Shown here: one piece after another, positions 1 to 8,736 of the stretch
Position numbering within the stretch: position 1 is the first letter of the stretch
Layout: every line of letters starts with the position of its first letter
Source: Stagnihabitans tardus
GTDB lineage: Bacteria > Pseudomonadota > Alphaproteobacteria > Rhodobacterales > Rhodobacteraceae
Reading direction: 5' to 3'
DNA: 64,000 nt
Assembly (NCBI RefSeq): GCF_009925085.1
Contig: NZ_JAABNR010000002.1
Coordinates: 1-64,000 of the forward strand
Position numbers and translations under genes: made by a program
Notes under the pieces: model-generated
Told to the model about the DNA's origin: nothing
Databases searched by the model: none
What the model saw: the letters and a program-made list of their open reading frames with translations, nothing else

Positions 1-50
1 GATAACTCTCTATCCGATCCACAACCCCACCGATCCTGGAACAAAACCGT

Positions 51-127
<77 letters not shown>

Positions 128-155
128 GTTTTATGCAGCGATATCAAAGACACCC

Positions 156-180
156 GCCCCGCAGCAACGCGGGGCTTTTT
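156..180 (+). terminator. intrinsic terminator of the tRNA
   Basis: A perfect 7-bp stem (GCCCCGC and GCGGGGC) with a 6-base loop AGCAAC is followed directly by five T residues. It lies 29 bases after the tRNA 3' end and is a textbook rho-independent terminator. Confidence 0.9.
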
Positions 181-199
181 GCTGTCCGCATGGCTGGCG

Positions 200-950
200 C
201 TACGAAAGTGCGGCAAGCGTCTGGTCTGACCGCGACGCCTTCGACGTCCAAGGCAATAGGTCATCGACCTTGTTGATCTTGCAGTCGGGCAAGCGCGCGA
301 GGGTATTGGCGCGCCATGCAAGGGGATCGCCGGCGTTGAGCTTGGCCGTTTCGATCAGGGGGCAGGCCTTGCCGTCGGCCTCGGAGCCCAGGAAGGGGTG
401 GATATTCCGCCCGAATACTATGGCGTGCATGCCGCGTCCGGCGAGATTGCCGTCCAGCGCCAGGATGCCGTGGTCGAGAGGTGGCGCAGGCGCTCCATGC
501 GGGTCAGGGCCTAGCGGATGGCTGCGGCGAGGCGGGATTTTCAAGGGATCGCCGTCAGTTGCATGGCCAGCCATCGCTCCCGGTCGTTGAAGACCGTGCG
601 GCTTTTGTGCTTCGTCGTTCGGCGCGGCGAACTGGCGGTGACCCTTTGGCCTCCTTCTCGACGGAGTGGAGCTTGGCGATCCGGCCGATGGCTCCCTCGG
701 CGAGGGAGGGCCCTGCGAGCGGTGAATGTCGACGAACTTGCGCCTGACATGAGCCATGCAGGCAACCCCGCGGATGGCCCACGTGCGACAGAGGTCCTCG
801 AAGCCGGACAGGACATGGCGGCCCATGGCATCGGCCAACGGTTCGAGCAAAACGGTGGACTTGCCGACCCGATCGGCCAGCATGGAAAGGTCGGGCCTGT
901 GTTTTGGCGCCCCCCTGATGATCTGGCGGACCGTTCGCTGTCAGGCAGCG
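200..950 (-). pseudogene. IS66-family transposase remnant
   Basis: Pieces of an IS66 TnpC-type transposase are recognisable on the minus strand but fall in at least three frames. They include a segment with LADRVGKSTVLLEPLADAMG near 830-890, the conserved HVRRKFVDIH block near 720-770, AIGRIAKLHSVEKEAKG near 640-700, WLAMQLTAIP near 545-590, and the C-terminal signature INKVDDLLPW near 230-260. Several frameshifts separate them and the N-terminal half is missing or unrecognisable, so no functional protein can be made. I did not find terminal inverted repeats. Confidence 0.75.
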
Positions 951-963
951 GACGCAGGGGGAG

Positions 964-1090
964 TTGACGCGGGTGGACATGAACGCGCGGGTTCGACTGG
1001 CCCTTCATGTCAAGGGCTGGTCGGTGAGGAAGATCGCTCGTGAACTGCATGTTTCGCGCATCGAAGCCAATGCGCCATTGGTCCGAGGAA
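964..1090 (+). pseudogene. IS21 IstA-like N-terminal fragment
   Basis: A short reading frame begins with a helix-turn-helix segment (VRLALHVKGWSVRKIARELH) typical of the N-terminus of IstA transposases. It loses similarity after about 35 residues. The IstB remnant follows about 350 bases downstream on the same strand, the normal IS21 gene order, which supports the assignment. The region 1090-1420 between them shows nothing I can attribute. It is presumably the decayed body of istA, but the DDE domain is not visible. Confidence 0.45.
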
Positions 1091-1422
1091 AGCCCCGACG
1101 GCGCGGCCTGGGCTACCAGGGCGGACATGATGCCCTCTGCCGGTTCGGCCCATGACCTGGCCGCAGAACCGGGGCGCGGCGAGGGCCGAGGCCAACCCGT
1201 TCGATTGGGAGCCACGAGATCGGCGGGCCCATGCCCGGGCCTTCGGCCGAGGCCAGACGGTCGATGATCCTTGGCCTCCCTGCTCTGGCTCGCAAACCTG
1301 GAGCCATGGGCACGCCGTCGCCATTGGTGCTCGCATCGGGGGCGCATCACTGGCAGCTCCGAGCGCGCAAGGCCCCCTTCAAGGACTGGGTCCTGGCGCC
1401 TCCCATGGCCGCCGGGATCAAG

Positions 1423-1836
1423 CGCCGGCACGAACCGCCTCGCATCGTCGGTGACCTCTCGCAGTCGGAGATCGCCGAGAAGCAGGCGCGATCCATCCGC
1501 TGCCAGATGACCATCGCCAAGCCGCCCCTTGCCAAGGACATCGAACAGTTCGACGTCACCGGCGGCCGATCAATGAAGGCCTGGTCAAGGACCTGGAAAC
1601 CGGCAATTTCGCGGCCTGTCCGCGCAATGTCGTTCTGAACGGCGGCACCGGGCCCGGCAAGACCCGCCTCGCCCGCGCCCTCATCCGCTGCGGCACGCGC
1701 GGTGTCGGGCTCCGCGCTCGGACCAATGGCGCTTGCGCCTCCATCTTCAACGTCGATCTGGTCAACCGCTAGGAGACCGAGACCCGGGCCGGCAAGCAGG
1801 GCCGCATGGCCGACTTTCTGACCCGCCTCCACGCTG
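1423..1836 (+). pseudogene. IS21 IstB-like ATPase remnant
   Basis: IstB (the IS21 helper ATPase) sequence blocks are visible in different frames. SEIAEKQARSIRCQMTIAKP lies near 1460-1520, the Walker A loop GGTGPGKTRLA near 1640-1680, then VDLVNR, an in-frame TAG stop near 1770, and ETETRAGKQGRMADFLTRL near 1774-1830. The frameshifts and the stop show that it is dead. The blocks are colinear with intact IstB proteins. Confidence 0.75.
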
Positions 1837-1909
1837 TGATCAGTTCCATCGGCTCAGGCCCAGATCTCCACGCCCGGCAAAGGGGTCAAGATTGCGCGCC
1901 GATTGGCAT

Positions 1910-2168
1910 GCGTCTTCACCAGCCACCCATGCACGGCCCAGGTCCGCAGCCATGGCCTGAAGCAGGAGTTCATCACCCAGCATTGCCCCCAAGCCAAGAC
2001 GCCATGGTCGAGCCCGTGATCCGGACCATCAAGGCGCAGGGCATTCACCGCCAGCGCTTGGACAGCATCCAAGCCATGGGCGAGGGGATCAGCTTTTGCA
2101 ATACCCGGCGCCCGCATCAGGCGCTGGACATGAAGACCCCTGCCGAGGCATTCGCATCGGAAGCTTAA
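1910..2168 (+). pseudogene. IS3-family transposase OrfB C-terminal remnant
   Basis: The end of an IS3-type integrase-core transposase is recognisable. EFITQHCPQ lies near 1968-1995 in one frame. VIRTIKAQGIHRQRLDS and NTRRPHQALDMKTPAEAFA follow from 2019 to 2157 in another. The last block is the typical C-terminal end of IS3 OrfB, where RRPHQAL is highly conserved. Only about 80 residues remain and they follow the IstB remnant directly, so one element was probably broken by the other or by a deletion. Confidence 0.75.
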
Positions 2169-2224
2169 CCCTGCGCCGATTCCGCCCGGTCGATACAGGG
2201 GGGCCTGCGGCCATCGCCCTTGTC

Positions 2225-2520
2225 ATGCTGCCTCTGCGGCGCGTGGGGCGGCAGCCGTCATTCCCCTCCGCAAGAACGGCAAACCCTGGAAGGAACCGAG
2301 CGCAGGGGGCGAGGCGCACCGCCGTTGCCTCGGTCGGGCGGCCTGGAAAGGCTGGGCAGACTGTCACCGTCGAAGTCTGGTCGTGGCTAGGACGCGCTGT
2401 TTCAAACGGCTCGGTCAGCGCGTCCTCTCCCGCGACTTCGGTCGCCAGGTTGCCGAACTTCGAAACAGAGCCGCCACCCTGAACCGCCTCACCGCCTTCG
2501 GAACGCGGCTCGTGGCGCGC
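2225..2520 (+). pseudogene. IS5-family transposase C-terminal remnant
   Basis: The reading frame from 2383 contains RCFKRLGQRVLSRDFGRQVA followed by ELRNRAATLNRLTAFG. This matches the C-terminal end of IS5-group transposases of alphaproteobacteria. A preceding block in another frame (AVIPLRKNGKPWKEPS, near 2255-2300) is the upstream part of the same protein. The DDE core is not intact. From 2520 to 2743 I see no gene, only an imperfect hairpin (TGGCGTC and GACGCCA at 2685-2703) beyond the 3' end of the next gene. Confidence 0.7.
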
Positions 2521-2743
2521 AGGACAGGTCTGTCCCGGGAAAGGGGAACCCTCGAACCCAGCGGAGTTGCACAACACAGCCGTCTTGAGGGAAAACCCTT
2601 GAAACCGTCAGCTTCATGGCCCTGCGCCCTTCTTGCCGAACCTGGTGCAACGCGCGAAAGGCCCCAGGCATCCGCCTTGGCCCATGGCGTCCAGAAGACG
2701 CCACAGGTCGCTGTCCGTGACTTCCTGCGCGTCCTGACGGGCG

Positions 2744-4831
2744 CTAAAGCGAAGCGGTCTGCACCTTGCCGCCGACCCTGACATTGCGCCCGATCACGCT
2801 GGTGGTCTGGACCTTGATGTCCTCGGCCGAGGCCGCCTTGTCAGGGAAATGCGTCAGGCTCTTCCACGGGCTCGAGACGTTGTCGCGCTGCAGGACAACG
2901 CGGACATAGGGCACCATGGCGATGGTGCCGTCCTTCATCAGGTATTCCACGCCCAGCCGGGTCAGCATCTGCTTTTCCGTGATCTTGCCGGTTTCGAAGA
3001 GGTCCAGCACCTGGTTGGCGAAGTTCAGGCTGGCAAGGCCGGCCTCCTTGCGCGACAGGGAATAGCCCCAGCCCTTGTAGGGCTTGCCATAGTCCTTGGG
3101 CGGGCCGAGGAAGACCGCAACCGAGGTCAGATCCTGCCAGCCGTTGATATGGACCTGGGTCCAGGCCTTGTCCGTCATCCGCTTGATCGCCGTATCCACC
3201 GCCAGCTTCTCCAGCACCGGATTGGCAAAGACCGAGCTGGAATTGTCGCTGGGCAGGTTGGTCCAGTTCGCGACCTCGCCCAGGATGGCCTTCTGCACCA
3301 CCTTGCGGGACTTCACGACCTTCTTGCCGTCGACCTCTTCGTATTCGATGTCGATTTCCTTCCAGCGGGTGGTTCGGATCGTGACGCCCGTTCCGCGCAG
3401 GCGGTCCGTCTGGCCGTTGTCGCCGTAGCCGTCCGGCGCGACGCCCCCCGTGGCCGCGCGCCGGGCCTGGCGCTCGATGCCGGTCTGGGCGCCGTGGCGG
3501 CTGGAGCCATGGCCCTCTCCTTCCGCATTGCGCCGCACCTCGCCGCCCTCGCCGTCCTTGCCCTCGCGCCATTCCATCGCCTCGGCCTGTTCGCGGATCG
3601 TCTCTTCCAGCGCGGCATGGATCTCCTTGAAGGGCATCTCAGGCACGGACTGGACCAGCTTTTCGATCCGGTCGTCCAGCGCCTTCATCTTTTCGGCGAC
3701 CTCCTTCAGGGCAGTGTCGCGCGACTCTTGCGCCTGAAGGATCAGGGGTTGCAGCTCCAGCCGCTTGGCCTCGATCTCGCCCTTCTTGGTCTTGATCTCC
3801 TTCTCCAGCTTGACGACATCGGATTGCGCTTTGCTGCGCGCCTCGCCGGTCAGGACGAATTTCTTCTTGTTGTTCTTCTGCTTCTGGTTCAACGAGCCGC
3901 GCAGGGTGCTCAGCTGCTTGTTGGCCTTGGTGATCTGGCTCTCCAGCGCGGTCACGTCCTTGGACAGGGCGGTGATTTCCTTGGTGGCCTTGTCCTTGAT
4001 CGCCTTTTCGTCCAGCGCAAGACCCTCTTTGGCGCCCTGCACCTTGCCCTTGTCCGTCTTGACCGCCACGGCCAGGGCCTTGATCAGCTTCGCGACCGCC
4101 GCCTCGATATCGGCCGGAGGCTTGGTGCCGACGAGGTCGGTCACCCCCTCTTTCAGGGCCTGGGTCAGGGTCTTCTGGCTTTCCTCGGAGAGGCCCGCCT
4201 TGACCTCGTCATAGGCCTTCGAGAACTTCTGCGCCAAGGCCGTGCCATGCGCCTTCAGGGCCTTGTCGAAATCGGCCGTCACCTTCTCCAGCGACTTGAA
4301 AGCCGCCGTGTAGTCGCGCTCTTCGGCCGAGGCGAGGGCGAAATCCCGGGTGGCGCGCAGGGTCGGCCCCTCGCTCAGGCGCGAGACCGAGACGTCGAAG
4401 AGCTTGGCCAGCTCGGCGGCGGCCTTGTCGAACTTGGCCTTGTCGGGATGGGCGCCGGTGTCGACGCCGCTGGCGCCTTTCTTCGGGGCAAGCGCCTGTC
4501 CATCGCCCTCCTTGGCCAGCACGATCGTCAGGCTCAGGCCATGAGTCTTCAGGGCGACCTGCAGCGCCTTGGCGAGGCCCGAGGGCGCCTTGACTTCGCA
4601 GGTCAGGGTCAGGGTCTTGCCCGCCAGCGCGGCCGAGCCGAAGCAGGTCTGCGTCGTGCCCACCGCCTTTTTCGCCAGCTCGGCCAGGGCCTTGCCATCC
4701 TTCTGACGGTTCAGGATCAGGACGGTCTCCGCAGCCTCCTTGCCAAGGCAGAGGCCGAAATTGACCGGGCGCTTGGTGGCGACGGCCAGCATGGCCTTCA
4801 CTTCCTTGACCTCTTCGCTACTCATCGGCAT
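2744..4831 (-). CDS. orphan 695-residue coiled-coil protein of unknown function
   Basis: I do not recognise a family. Three parts can be seen. Residues 1-110 form a compact N-terminal domain containing RPVNFGLCLGKEAAETVLIL. Residues 130-430 are an Ala/Lys/Glu-rich helical region with strong coiled-coil character, for example near residues 280-320. A Gly/Arg-rich low-complexity linker follows near residues 430-480. The C-terminal 200 residues look globular, with aromatic-rich stretches such as GYSLSRKEAGLASLNF. No signal peptide or membrane segment is visible. The start at 4831 is preceded by AGGGGGGAA. It stands alone between the IS remnants and the sugar-acid genes, so it may be part of a mobile region. 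The N-domain, coiled coil and C-domain layout would suit a delivered effector or a structural protein, but this is speculation. Confidence 0.7.
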   Translation of the reverse strand: MPMSSEEVKEVKAMLAVATKRPVNFGLCLGKEAAETVLILNRQKDGKALAELAKKAVGTTQTCFGSAALAGKTLTLTCEVKAPSGLAKALQVALKTHGLSLTIVLAKEGDGQALAPKKGASGVDTGAHPDKAKFDKAAAELAKLFDVSVSRLSEGPTLRATRDFALASAEERDYTAAFKSLEKVTADFDKALKAHGTALAQKFSKAYDEVKAGLSEESQKTLTQALKEGVTDLVGTKPPADIEAAVAKLIKALAVAVKTDKGKVQGAKEGLALDEKAIKDKATKEITALSKDVTALESQITKANKQLSTLRGSLNQKQKNNKKKFVLTGEARSKAQSDVVKLEKEIKTKKGEIEAKRLELQPLILQAQESRDTALKEVAEKMKALDDRIEKLVQSVPEMPFKEIHAALEETIREQAEAMEWREGKDGEGGEVRRNAEGEGHGSSRHGAQTGIERQARRAATGGVAPDGYGDNGQTDRLRGTGVTIRTTRWKEIDIEYEEVDGKKVVKSRKVVQKAILGEVANWTNLPSDNSSSVFANPVLEKLAVDTAIKRMTDKAWTQVHINGWQDLTSVAVFLGPPKDYGKPYKGWGYSLSRKEAGLASLNFANQVLDLFETGKITEKQMLTRLGVEYLMKDGTIAMVPYVRVVLQRDNVSSPWKSLTHFPDKAASAEDIKVQTTSVIGRNVRVGGKVQTASL

Positions 4832-4955
4832 GGCGATTCCCCCCCTGGATCGTGCGGACTTTCGAGGAAGGCTAACAGATTTTTGCTTCGGCGCTACATC
4901 GGCGCATCCGGTCGAGAAAGAGGCGGTCCAGCGGCTAACCGGACCCTTTGCGGGC

Positions 4956-5672
4956 CTAGATCGCCAGGCGGACCTCGCCGATGTTCTCGACTGTCGCCAC
5001 CAGTTCTTGACCCGGCTCCAGCACCAGGGGGCCGATGCGGGCGCCGGTGATGACGAACTGACCCGCCCGCATCCCGACCCCCAGCCGCGCGGCGTGGTTG
5101 GCCAGGACCGTCAGCGCCGTCACCGTCTGCTGCCGCGTGGCAGGGCCCCGCACCTCGGCCAGGGGCGCCTGGCCCGCCAGCGTCACGGACAGCTCTTCAA
5201 AGGCCAGGTCGCGCCAGGCCTCGGTCCCGCTGCCGATCACCACGCCGCCACAGCTCAGCCCATCCGCCAGGGCCGTCAGCCCCGAGACCGCCTTGCGGTT
5301 CACAAAGCGCGAGCGCACAAGCTCCAGGGCCGCATGGGCGGGGCCAAGGGCGGCCAGAACCTCGGCCTCGTCATAGGGCGCGGCGCGGGCGGGGAGGTCG
5401 CGGGCCAGGATCAGGGCGATCTCGACCTCGACTTCGGCAGGGGCCAGATGGGCGGGCAGGGCGCCCGTCAGGACCCGCGCCGCACCGATGGCGCCATGGG
5501 TCGGCGGCCGGGGCCCTGGGACGGCGCCGGTCTTCCAGCCTGCGATCTGCCCGACTCCCGCCATCTGGATCGCATAGGCCTCGGCCTCGGTCAGCGGCGC
5601 CAGGGCCTCGGGCAGATCGGCCAGCCAAGGGCCCCTCTCGGCCTGGGCCAGAAGGCGGGCGGCATCGGACAT
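4956..5672 (-). CDS. fumarylacetoacetate hydrolase-family hydratase
   Basis: This 238-residue protein belongs to the FAH superfamily, closest to the 2-keto-4-pentenoate hydratase (MhpD) branch by length and by motifs. Family features seen are a metal-binding acidic stretch (VEVEIALIL), the central ELVRSRF, GVVIGSG, VLANHAARLG, and the C-terminal GQFVITGARIGPLV block. Members hydrate or cleave 2-oxo acids using Mg2+ in the cytoplasm. It is transcribed divergently from the acid-sugar kinase, so it probably acts on a 2-oxo acid intermediate of the same pathway. The exact substrate cannot be read from the sequence. A weak GGTCC/GGACC hairpin at about 4915-4940 may end its transcript. Confidence 0.8.
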   Translation of the reverse strand: MSDAARLLAQAERGPWLADLPEALAPLTEAEAYAIQMAGVGQIAGWKTGAVPGPRPPTHGAIGAARVLTGALPAHLAPAEVEVEIALILARDLPARAAPYDEAEVLAALGPAHAALELVRSRFVNRKAVSGLTALADGLSCGGVVIGSGTEAWRDLAFEELSVTLAGQAPLAEVRGPATRQQTVTALTVLANHAARLGVGMRAGQFVITGARIGPLVLEPGQELVATVENIGEVRLAI

Positions 5673-5753
5673 GGGCGGACCTCGGGGCTTTACAATTCAG
5701 TTGCAAGTTTACATGTAGCCGGATTAGGTTCGGCGTCAAGAAGAGGTTGGGGC
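5673..5753. promoter_or_regulatory. divergent promoter region of FAH gene and kinase
   Basis: These 81 bases separate two divergent genes. The centre is AT-rich for this genome and contains the perfect 8-bp palindrome TACATGTA at 5710-5717. Read on the minus strand the adjacent bases include AAACTTGCAAC, which shares AACTTG with the two motifs in front of the importer operon and the sialidase-like gene. A site for the GntR protein encoded at 6790 is plausible but unproven. Confidence 0.4.
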
Positions 5754-6797
5754 ATGACGGGCACCAGACTGGCTGTGATCGCCGACGACTTGACCGGGGC
5801 GCTGGATTCCGCGGCGCCCTTTGCGCTGGCGGGGCTGCGGACGCTGGTGGCCACCTCGGTCGCGCAGATTGCCCCCTGCCTGGCGCTGAAGCCCGAGGTC
5901 CTGGCCATCAACCTTGGCTCGCGTGAGGTGCCTGTGTCCAGGGCAGAGGGCTTGGCGATCGAGGCGGCGGAGGCCGTGGCCGACGTGCCCCAGCTGTTCA
6001 AGAAGATCGACAGCCGGATGAAAGGCCATATCGTGGCCGAGGTCCGGGCGATCCTGGCCCGGCGCGGCGGGACGGCGATCCTGTGTCCCGCCATTCCCGA
6101 GCTGGGGCGGGTGGTGGTCGGCGGCCATCTGACGGGGGCGGGCGTCGCGCAACCGCTGCCCGTCGCGCGGGAGGATTGGGCGGCCCCCGACGCCGCGACC
6201 GAGGCTGACCTTGACCGGATCGTGGCCTCGGCCGAGGGGGCGCTTCTGGTCGGCGCCCGGGGCCTCGCGGCGGCCCTGGCGCGCACCATGGGCCGCCAGG
6301 CGCCCAGCCCGCCCGTCTTGCAGCGCCCCCTGGCCTTCGTCGTGGGCTCACGCGATCCGATCAGCCTGGCGCAGGTCGCCCGCCTGGCCGAGGCCCTGCC
6401 GCCGCTCCCCTGCCCCGATGGCGAGGTCCCGCCTGTGCCCCACGCGCTTTTCTTCCAGGCGACCCCCGGTCCCGGCGCCGATGGCGGCACGGTCGCCACC
6501 CGCCTGGCCTTGGGCGCGCTGCCGCATCTGCGCGCCTGCCGCAGCATGGTCCTGACCGGTGGAGAGACCGCCGCAGCCGTTCTGCAGGCCCTGGGCGTCG
6601 GCAGGCTGGAGCTCTTGGGCGAGGTCGCCACCGGCCTGCCGCTCTCCCGGGCGCTTGACGTGCCGGGCCAGCCGCTGATCGTCACCAAGTCTGGCGGTTT
6701 CGGCGCCGAGGATTGCCTGCTGACCCTCTTTCGCGCCAGTGCCGAAGCGCCTATGCAGCCTGCTGAAATCTTGATCCCCGAGCTCCCCCATGTCTGA
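5754..6797 (+). CDS. four-carbon acid sugar kinase (DUF1537 family)
   Basis: This 347-residue cytoplasmic enzyme is expected to phosphorylate a C4 aldonate such as threonate or erythronate at O4. The N-terminal signature IADDLTGALDSA (residues 9-20) and the motif KKIDSRMKGH (near 84-93) match the sugar-binding domain. The C-terminal ATP domain shows VLTGGETAAAVLQALGV and KSGGFGAEDCL. It is shorter than the usual 400-430 residues, the loss lying in the middle of the protein. The partner PdxA2-type dehydrogenase is encoded at 9652-10602, the pairing known for D-threonate and D-erythronate breakdown to dihydroxyacetone phosphate. The start ATG at 5754 follows GAGGTTGGGGC. The stop overlaps the start of the GntR gene by 8 bases. 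Confidence 0.85.
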   Translation: MTGTRLAVIADDLTGALDSAAPFALAGLRTLVATSVAQIAPCLALKPEVLAINLGSREVPVSRAEGLAIEAAEAVADVPQLFKKIDSRMKGHIVAEVRAILARRGGTAILCPAIPELGRVVVGGHLTGAGVAQPLPVAREDWAAPDAATEADLDRIVASAEGALLVGARGLAAALARTMGRQAPSPPVLQRPLAFVVGSRDPISLAQVARLAEALPPLPCPDGEVPPVPHALFFQATPGPGADGGTVATRLALGALPHLRACRSMVLTGGETAAAVLQALGVGRLELLGEVATGLPLSRALDVPGQPLIVTKSGGFGAEDCLLTLFRASAEAPMQPAEILIPELPHV

Positions 6798-7509
6798 TCG
6801 GCCCAAATCCATGCTCTTGGCGGATGTCGTCCTGGACCGCCTGCGCCGCGCGATCCTGAACGGCGACTTTGCCCCGGACGAACGCCTGCCCGGTGAAAAT
6901 GCCCTGGCCGAAAGCCATGGCGTCTCGCGTCCGGTGATCCGTGCGGCCCTGGCGCGGTTGCGCGACGAGGGGCTGGTGACCTCGCGCCAGGGGGCGGGCA
7001 GTTTCGTCAGCGCGCCCGGGGCGCCCAAGCCCCTGGCCTTTCAGCCGCTGGAGACCATCGCCGACCTGCAACGCTGTTATGAATTCCGCCTGACGATCGA
7101 ACCCGCCGCCGCCGCCATGGCCGCCAGCCGCCGTGGCGACAAGCACCTGGCCGAGATCGGCACCTGCCTTCAGATCATGCGCGACGCGACCGAAAGGCGC
7201 AGCCACCGCGAGGATGCCGATTTCGACTTTCACCTCTCGATCACGGCGGCGGCGAACAACCAGTATTTCGAGACCTCGATGCGCGCCCTGAAAGAGCATA
7301 TCGCGGTGGGGATGAAGTTCCATGGCCTGTCCTTGCAGACGGTGCGCGGCGGGCTGGACCATGTGCTGGAAGAACATGCGGCGATCTTCGACGCGATCTC
7401 GAAGGGCGAGGCGGAGCGCGCCCGCGAGGCCATGCTGAAACACGTCACCGGATCGCGCGACCGGCTCTTCGAGGGGCGACTTCTGGACCTCTCCTCCCGG
7501 GGGGGCTGA
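6790..7509 (+). CDS. GntR/FadR-type regulator of the sugar-acid genes
   Basis: This 239-residue protein has an N-terminal winged helix-turn-helix (residues about 10-75, with LPGENALAESHGVSRPVIRA typical of GntR proteins). A C-terminal all-helical FCD ligand domain follows, containing a metal-binding-type arrangement: the FHLSITAAANN segment, a later HAAIFDAI, and MLKHVTGS. Such regulators bind the consensus TNGTNNNACNA and leave DNA on binding a small organic acid. A perfect match occurs at 16241-16251 in front of the importer operon. It is translationally coupled to the kinase, so it is probably the local repressor. Confidence 0.9.
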   Translation: MSDRPKSMLLADVVLDRLRRAILNGDFAPDERLPGENALAESHGVSRPVIRAALARLRDEGLVTSRQGAGSFVSAPGAPKPLAFQPLETIADLQRCYEFRLTIEPAAAAMAASRRGDKHLAEIGTCLQIMRDATERRSHREDADFDFHLSITAAANNQYFETSMRALKEHIAVGMKFHGLSLQTVRGGLDHVLEEHAAIFDAISKGEAERAREAMLKHVTGSRDRLFEGRLLDLSSRGG

Positions 7510-7570
7510 GGCGCGGAGGGACAGGTCTGCCTGACGCCAAGGCCCCAGACACTTTCGTTCCGCCGCGTAG

Positions 7571-7588
7571 CCCGGGGTATACCCCGGG
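7571..7588. terminator. perfect 18-bp palindrome between convergent genes
   Basis: CCCGGGGTATACCCCGGG is a perfect palindrome that can fold into a 7-bp GC stem with a TATA loop. It lies in the 111-base gap between the 3' ends of the GntR gene and the alcohol dehydrogenase gene. The position suits a bidirectional terminator, although only a short T run follows on either strand. A protein-binding site is the alternative. Confidence 0.45.
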
Positions 7589-7620
7589 TTTGCCTCCCTT
7601 GTTGTCGTAAGCGGTTCGGG

Positions 7621-8736
7621 TCAGAAGGCCGCCTCGTAGATCGCCTGGACCTCGGCCACCGACATGTCGCGCGGGTTGTTGTCCATCAGGCGGCGGATCG
7701 CATGGGCCTCGGCCGCCCAGGGGGCCAGGTGGTCACGGCTGGCGCCCAACCGGGAAAGCCGCATCTCGACCCCAAGCCCCGCGCACCAGGCAGAGGCCTC
7801 GGCCAAGAGGTCGCGGCCGGACAGGCCCAGGGCGCGCGCGATCTCGGCGGTCTTGTCAGGCGCGGCGGGCTGGTTGAAGGCCAGGACATGCGGGAAGATC
7901 ACCGCATTGGCCAGCCCATGCGCCAGCTTCAGCCGCGTGCCCAAGGGATAGGCCAGGGCATGGCCAGCGGCGGTGTTGACCGGGCCAAGGCAGATGCCCC
8001 CGTAATAGGCCGCCAGCAACAGAGCCGCCCGCGCCTCGGCATCCGAGCCATCCTGCACCGCCCGGGGCAGATAGCGGGCGACGAGGCCAAAGCCCAGCCG
8101 CGCGTAATTGTCGATCAGGGGATGGGCTTTACGGTTGGTAAAGGCCTCGACGCAATGGGCCATGGCGTCGATCCCCGTGGCCGCCGTCACGGCGGGCGGA
8201 ACCCCCATGGTCAGGTCAGGGTCCAGGGCCACCATGTCGGCCATCAGGAAGCGGCTTTCGACCGCCACCTTGTTCAAGCTCGCCGCATCGGTGACCAAGG
8301 CCCGGATCCCCGCCTCGGACCCCGTGCCGGCGGTCGTCGGCACCAGGGCCAGCGCGTTCTGCCGCCCCGCGACCTTGTTCGGCCCGATGACCTCGGCGAG
8401 GCCCTGGCCTCCGCGCAGCACGGACACCAGCTTGGCCACATCCATCACCGACCCGCCCCCGAAACCCACGACGAGGTCTGGCTTTGCGGCCTCGGCGGCC
8501 TCGATCGCGGCGGCAAGGTTCACCGTATCCGGCTCCGGCTTCACGCCGTCAAAGATGCTGACCTGGCCCGGCAGGCCCAGGCGGTCGATCATGGGCACCA
8601 GGACCGGCTGGGTGAGGACCAGCACGCGGGCGAAACCCTGTCCCCGCGCCCAGGCCCCCACCTGCGCCGCGCTGCCCGCGCCGTAGTCGAACTGTCCCGG
8701 CTGATGCAGGCGAAGGGGCGAGGCATAGTCGGTCAT
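7621..8736 (-). CDS. iron-containing alcohol dehydrogenase family protein
   Basis: This 371-residue protein has the group III (Fe-dependent) alcohol dehydrogenase fold. GFGGGSVMDVAKLV (near residues 88-101) binds NAD(P), TTAGTGSEA follows, and the metal-ligand segment AMAHCVEAFTNRKAHPLID is present, with further His residues in AAGHALAYPLG and LAHGLANAVIFPHV. It would reversibly oxidise a hydroxy acid or polyol or reduce an aldehyde. The ATG at 8736 overlaps the stop of the upstream DapA-type gene by four bases, and it is the last gene of the importer operon. The product of the neighbouring aldolase is the likely substrate. This is inference. Confidence 0.88.
   Translation of the reverse strand: MTDYASPLRLHQPGQFDYGAGSAAQVGAWARGQGFARVLVLTQPVLVPMIDRLGLPGQVSIFDGVKPEPDTVNLAAAIEAAEAAKPDLVVGFGGGSVMDVAKLVSVLRGGQGLAEVIGPNKVAGRQNALALVPTTAGTGSEAGIRALVTDAASLNKVAVESRFLMADMVALDPDLTMGVPPAVTAATGIDAMAHCVEAFTNRKAHPLIDNYARLGFGLVARYLPRAVQDGSDAEARAALLLAAYYGGICLGPVNTAAGHALAYPLGTRLKLAHGLANAVIFPHVLAFNQPAAPDKTAEIARALGLSGRDLLAEASAWCAGLGVEMRLSRLGASRDHLAPWAAEAHAIRRLMDNNPRDMSVAEVQAIYEAAF

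Noticed and set aside
200-2520. An intact composite transposon
   Set aside because: All transposase pieces are truncated or frameshifted, and I could find no matching terminal repeats.
2849-5050. A 733-residue plus-strand frame opposite the coiled-coil gene
   Set aside because: The minus-strand frame has a ribosome site and credible domain structure. The plus-strand frame runs into the FAH gene and has shadow composition.
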